A stretch of DNA of 64,000 nt from Phaeotremella fagi (Eukaryota > Basidiomycota > Tremellomycetes > Tremellales > Phaeotremellaceae): NCBI GenBank assembly GCA_001599715.1, contig BCHU01000010.1:558001-622000 (forward strand), in the 5' to 3' direction. The translations under genes were made by a program, and so were the position numbers. The notes under the pieces were generated by a model. It was not told the origin of the DNA. It ran no database searches and saw only the letters and a program-made list of their open reading frames with translations. Below are positions 60,694 to 64,000 of the stretch, one piece after another (position 1 is the stretch's first letter; each line of letters starts with the position of its first letter).

Positions 60694-62714
60694 TCACAAG
60701 ACCTTCTCATCTATATCCTCATAAACCGGAGTTTCAGGAGTAGAGCTTCCGTTCTGACTCTCCTGATCCTTCCCTTGAACAAGTGCAATTTTCTTATCGC
60801 GATTAGAAAGCCACCAAGCAACGGTAACGTTCACGACTAAATAAATACCACTACTCTCAATATCGATCGTAAACTAACAGAGTGACCTACTAAGTAAAGC
60901 CTGCATCACCGCCATATATTCAAGACCTTTATGAGCCGCTGGGAAATCCGTCGTCTTCCAAACGAAATTGGGAACGACAGCGTTCATGACATAAGACAAG
61001 TTGTTAGTCCAGGCTGTTGTGAATGCTCGTCGTTCTAGATCTTCTCCACAGAGTTCGTTTACCCATGCGAAGATCGATGGTCCACCCCCGTTCTGTTTCA
61101 GTGTTAGTGAGGAATGAGATTCTGACTGGATGGGTTGACTTACACCAAAAGTCGCCAGGTAGTACAGGAAGAAATGGGCTGCTCTGTTTTCATAGATCGG
61201 TAGGAAACGTAAAGCGAGGGCGAAAATGAACTATTGTGAAAGTTTCAATCGAATAGTTTAGGGATTCTTCCATGTACTGCACGGATATCACTTACATTCA
61301 GTGTTGCGCCGATGTAGATCGCCACAAAGCGTTGTTTAGGGAAATGACGATCAGAGATCCAAGAAATGGTAAGTAGGCCCAAAGAGAAAAATGCACTAGC
61401 TGGTAGAGGTACTAAAGCAATGTCTGATCAGCGAAAAACGAAACCAAATAAGAAAGGAAAAACTACACGTACAAAGATTGATCTGTGGAACCGAATAACT
61501 AACCCCCGGGACCGGCGGGGGATTGGCATTGAAAGATTTCAACCAATAACCCATAGGTTGTACTATCTCCCCATTCAAGAACCAGTTATACATAAGAGGA
61601 AAAACCCAGGTTACCCAGGATTTACTGATTTTCTTAACTTTAGCAAAACTCCATTCAGTTTTACCCCTTCTTCCAACTCTCGTCAATCTTTCTTGGGCAA
61701 TGACGATATCTTCTTCGTTCAACCAGAATCTTTTTGGATTACTGAAAGGTTCGTCGGGGAGGATTAGGAAACCGAAGATGGCTATTGGAAGGGTTATTAT
61801 TGCGTCGATGATGAATAACCATCTTTGGGGAGGGTTAGGTCAATCCTAGTACAATGAAGGATATGTTCATTTTGAAGCTTACCTCCATCCTGCGAGACCA
61901 TTAACACCCGAAAGATTCGTATAAGCAGCCGATTGAAGAAAACCACTCCATATACCTCCTGTAATACCGGCAGCCCAGAAGATACCAGTCCGTTTAGCGA
62001 GTTCAGAAGGAGTATACCAATTTCCAAGAATCACTGTGAGAGTATAAGTTCAATCGAATCTCTTGCCAGTATGCAGGTTCACTGACTGATGATACCGGGA
62101 AAATAACCTGATTCAAGAAGTCCAACCAAGAATCTCAAAGCGTACAGAGCTTTGACATCTTTAACAGCGTATTGAGCGAGTGTGAGGATACCCCAGCCGA
62201 ATTCCAGCTAGACGAAATGGTTTGTTACTATTTCCTTCGTGTACTCTGCCACAAACGCCATTAACTTACAGCAGGGATGAGGAGATGTGGACTAATCCTT
62301 GATAACAACAGATTCGAAGGTATTTGACCGACTATATAGCCCGCAGTCCACAACGAGGTAGCAGTCACCAACTCGTTGCCGAACATGCTCAAGTCTTCTT
62401 CCATACCGCTCAGAAAAGCGTTACTAACATTACTCTGATCGAGATTCTTGACAAAGTAGCCTAGCTAAAAGTCAAACAATCTTCAGCTCATATCGGGTGT
62501 TGAAACAGCCTCAATCACTCACACAAGCAAAAGTCAAAATCGCAGCGTCAACTTTGAACATCAATTTCCTTTCTTTCTGCGGTAGTTCCCATGTATCCCA
62601 TAAGGAACCGTACCAAGCACGTTTAGTTTGTGGTCGATCATCTTTATCTTGAGAATCAGTGAGATTCGAATCAGCACTGAGATCAAAATTCGCGTCTGGA
62701 GCTATATGAGCCAT
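60694..62714 (-). CDS. MFS permease, Dal5/allantoate-type anion:cation symporter
   Basis: Minus-strand exons 62714-62523, 62464-62270, 62207-62087, 62033-61883, 61822-61473, 61411-61296, 61230-61144, 61092-60891 and 60836-60694 encode about 518 residues. Twelve hydrophobic segments can be traced. [42 protein letters not shown] and [14 protein letters not shown] are typical of the Dal5/Fen2/Tna1 family of fungal organic-anion permeases. Substrates in this family include allantoate, pantothenate, nicotinate and dipeptides, so the cargo is not determined. Located at the plasma membrane by family. It is divergent from a 2-oxoglutarate oxygenase across 780 nt, suggesting co-regulated uptake and catabolism. 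Confidence 0.9.
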
Positions 62715-63494
62715 TCCAATAGCACAAGGTCAATTTGCACGTTGTGATTAAGAGTGGATGAGGATTACTACTCGTCTTTGCGACTCGTCACATATTGACA
62801 TAAACACATTGCAGCTCTATAAACGACGTTGAAAAAGAAGGGCGTGCTCAATCGTGCAATATTCTCAATATTGCGAGATTAGCGTGTATCAGAGGAGAAA
62901 GTGGAGATTCCCTTGGCATCGCACCGAAAATAGTTTTCATCGGTCGACTATTTCACCGATTGCGATCGTGATAGAACAAGCTGCTCGATGATTACGGACG
63001 AATCAACATCGTCCATTCTGTTTGTTTCTAGTCGTGATCGACGGTATTTGGTAAAGATAACGTCGTTTGAAATGTGGGTACAACGTATAGATACAGATGG
63101 CGAAACATGTTGAATTTCATAGGTTGACTGGCGAATCATTCTTATCAAATCTTGAAAGGAACAATGTCAGTGATCCAAATGAAAGACGTGATTTGTCTGA
63201 AACATGACGAAACACCTTCGACCCCACTCGAGATAACATAACCGTTAGGGCCGATTGCATACAAATTCCTTGGTACAGATGTAACAATTAGAAGCTGTAA
63301 GTGGAGGGATAGGTATGTATTATGCATATTCGACATTGCACGCAATTTCAAGTTGTTCTTAGATGCTTAACATTCAATTTGTCTCAGTTTATTCTTAGCT
63401 TTTGCGTGTCGGTGTATGCCGATTGTTCTTTGGTTATAAGTGGCAATGCTACTTGTCGTGGAATCGTAATTCTCACATTCTCTTGACAATCATC
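62715..63494. other. Divergent promoter region between MFS permease and oxygenase
   Basis: No ORF is supported. It presumably holds shared regulatory sites. Confidence 0.5.
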
Positions 63495-64000
63495 ATGGCC
63501 CCTATCGCTGTTCACGATACTGCAATTGGACAAACTCCAACTCCAGTCGATCTCAAGACTAACTCAAAACCTGAACTCGCTCCATGGCTCGAACCACCAA
63601 CGACCAAAGAAGAACGTAAGTCCAACTCTAGTCAGTAAAACTCAACGCTGATATCCGACACGCAACAGTCAACTGGGCTAATCTCGAGACCGTCGACCTA
63701 TCTAAACTCGATTCTTCCGATCCAGAAGTCCAAAAGGATCTCTATGCCAGAACCAAAAAAGCTCTCAGTGTCGATGGATTCATCCTAGTTGAAGGTCTCG
63801 GAGTTTCACTAGAGACAATTGCCAGACAACAAGCAATCAATCAACTTGTAACCACTAATACTCCTGTTGAGGAGAAGATCAAATATAAAGCTGATTTAGC
63901 TGGTGGAGATTATACTGGTTACAAACTTAAAGGAACAGGTGGACCACAAGATCATGTTGAGGTATGTTTGTTTGGTTACAATCAAAAAAATGATGGGTGT
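63495..64000 (+). CDS. 2-oxoglutarate/Fe(II)-dependent oxygenase, 3' end outside window
   Basis: Exons 63495-63615 and 63669-63961, with a following intron running off the right edge. The first 138 residues show the DIOX_N pattern of plant/fungal 2OG oxygenases: LNWANLETVDLSKL, a helix-loop with DGFILVEGLGVSLETI, then VEEKIKYKADLAGGDYTGYK. The metal-binding HxD and RxS motifs would lie beyond the window. Members hydroxylate or oxidatively cleave small molecules; the substrate is unknown. The start is the first ATG with a good context (CATCATGGC). Confidence 0.8.

Overview
This is nuclear DNA from an intron-dense fungus, most likely a basidiomycete yeast of the Tremellomycetes (Kwoniella/Cryptococcus relatives). 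The evidence is many short GT-AG introns of about 37-75 nt (up to eleven per gene), genes packed on both strands with short spacers, a histone H3 gene split into seven exons, and a gene set of fungal type (Git3-like GPCR, fused Egt1, Yos9 ending in KDEL, FEX fluoride exporter). The genus call is inference. I see no rRNA, tRNA, CRISPR array or intact transposon. Exon coordinates were worked out by hand from splice signals, reading-frame continuity and protein-family fit, so single boundaries may be off by a few bases.

Layout, left to right. 0.1-7.8 kb: an Asteroid-type XPG nuclease and an HLTF/Rad5-type SNF2-RING helicase. 8-12.3 kb: a Nudix (CoA diphosphatase-like) gene, an LRR-containing orphan and ribosomal protein eL20. 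13-25 kb: a tail-anchored coiled-coil protein, a seven-TM receptor with a huge third cytoplasmic loop, a Gfo/Idh/MocA oxidoreductase and a secreted SMP-30-type lactonase. 25.4-30.3 kb: an intronless minus-strand block of orphan genes, made of three diverged tandem paralogues (one intact, two with frame breaks) and one orphan with three 105-bp repeats. 30.7-36.2 kb: mitochondrial bL33m, fluoride exporter, Emg1/Nep1 and uL4. 36.8-43 kb: Pmt2, Yos9 and ARPC3. 43.4-51 kb: small orphans, histone H3, a Med11-like subunit, a GGF-repeat acidic protein and a basic NKA/LR-repeat protein. 51.9-60.2 kb: ergothioneine synthase Egt1, primase large subunit Pri2, dihydrofolate reductase and an ornithine-type mitochondrial carrier. 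60.7-64 kb: a Dal5-type MFS permease divergent from a 2-oxoglutarate/Fe(II) oxygenase cut by the window edge.

Most genes are unlinked housekeeping functions (ribosome, chromatin, replication, secretion) and do not form a pathway cluster. Two places depart from that. One is the orphan block at 25.4-30.3 kb, the best candidate for something undescribed. It combines a lineage-specific duplicated family, active decay and a repeat protein, with no recognised domains and no introns in a neighbourhood where nearly every other gene has several. The other is the divergent transporter/dioxygenase pair at the right edge, which looks like a small uptake-and-oxidation unit.
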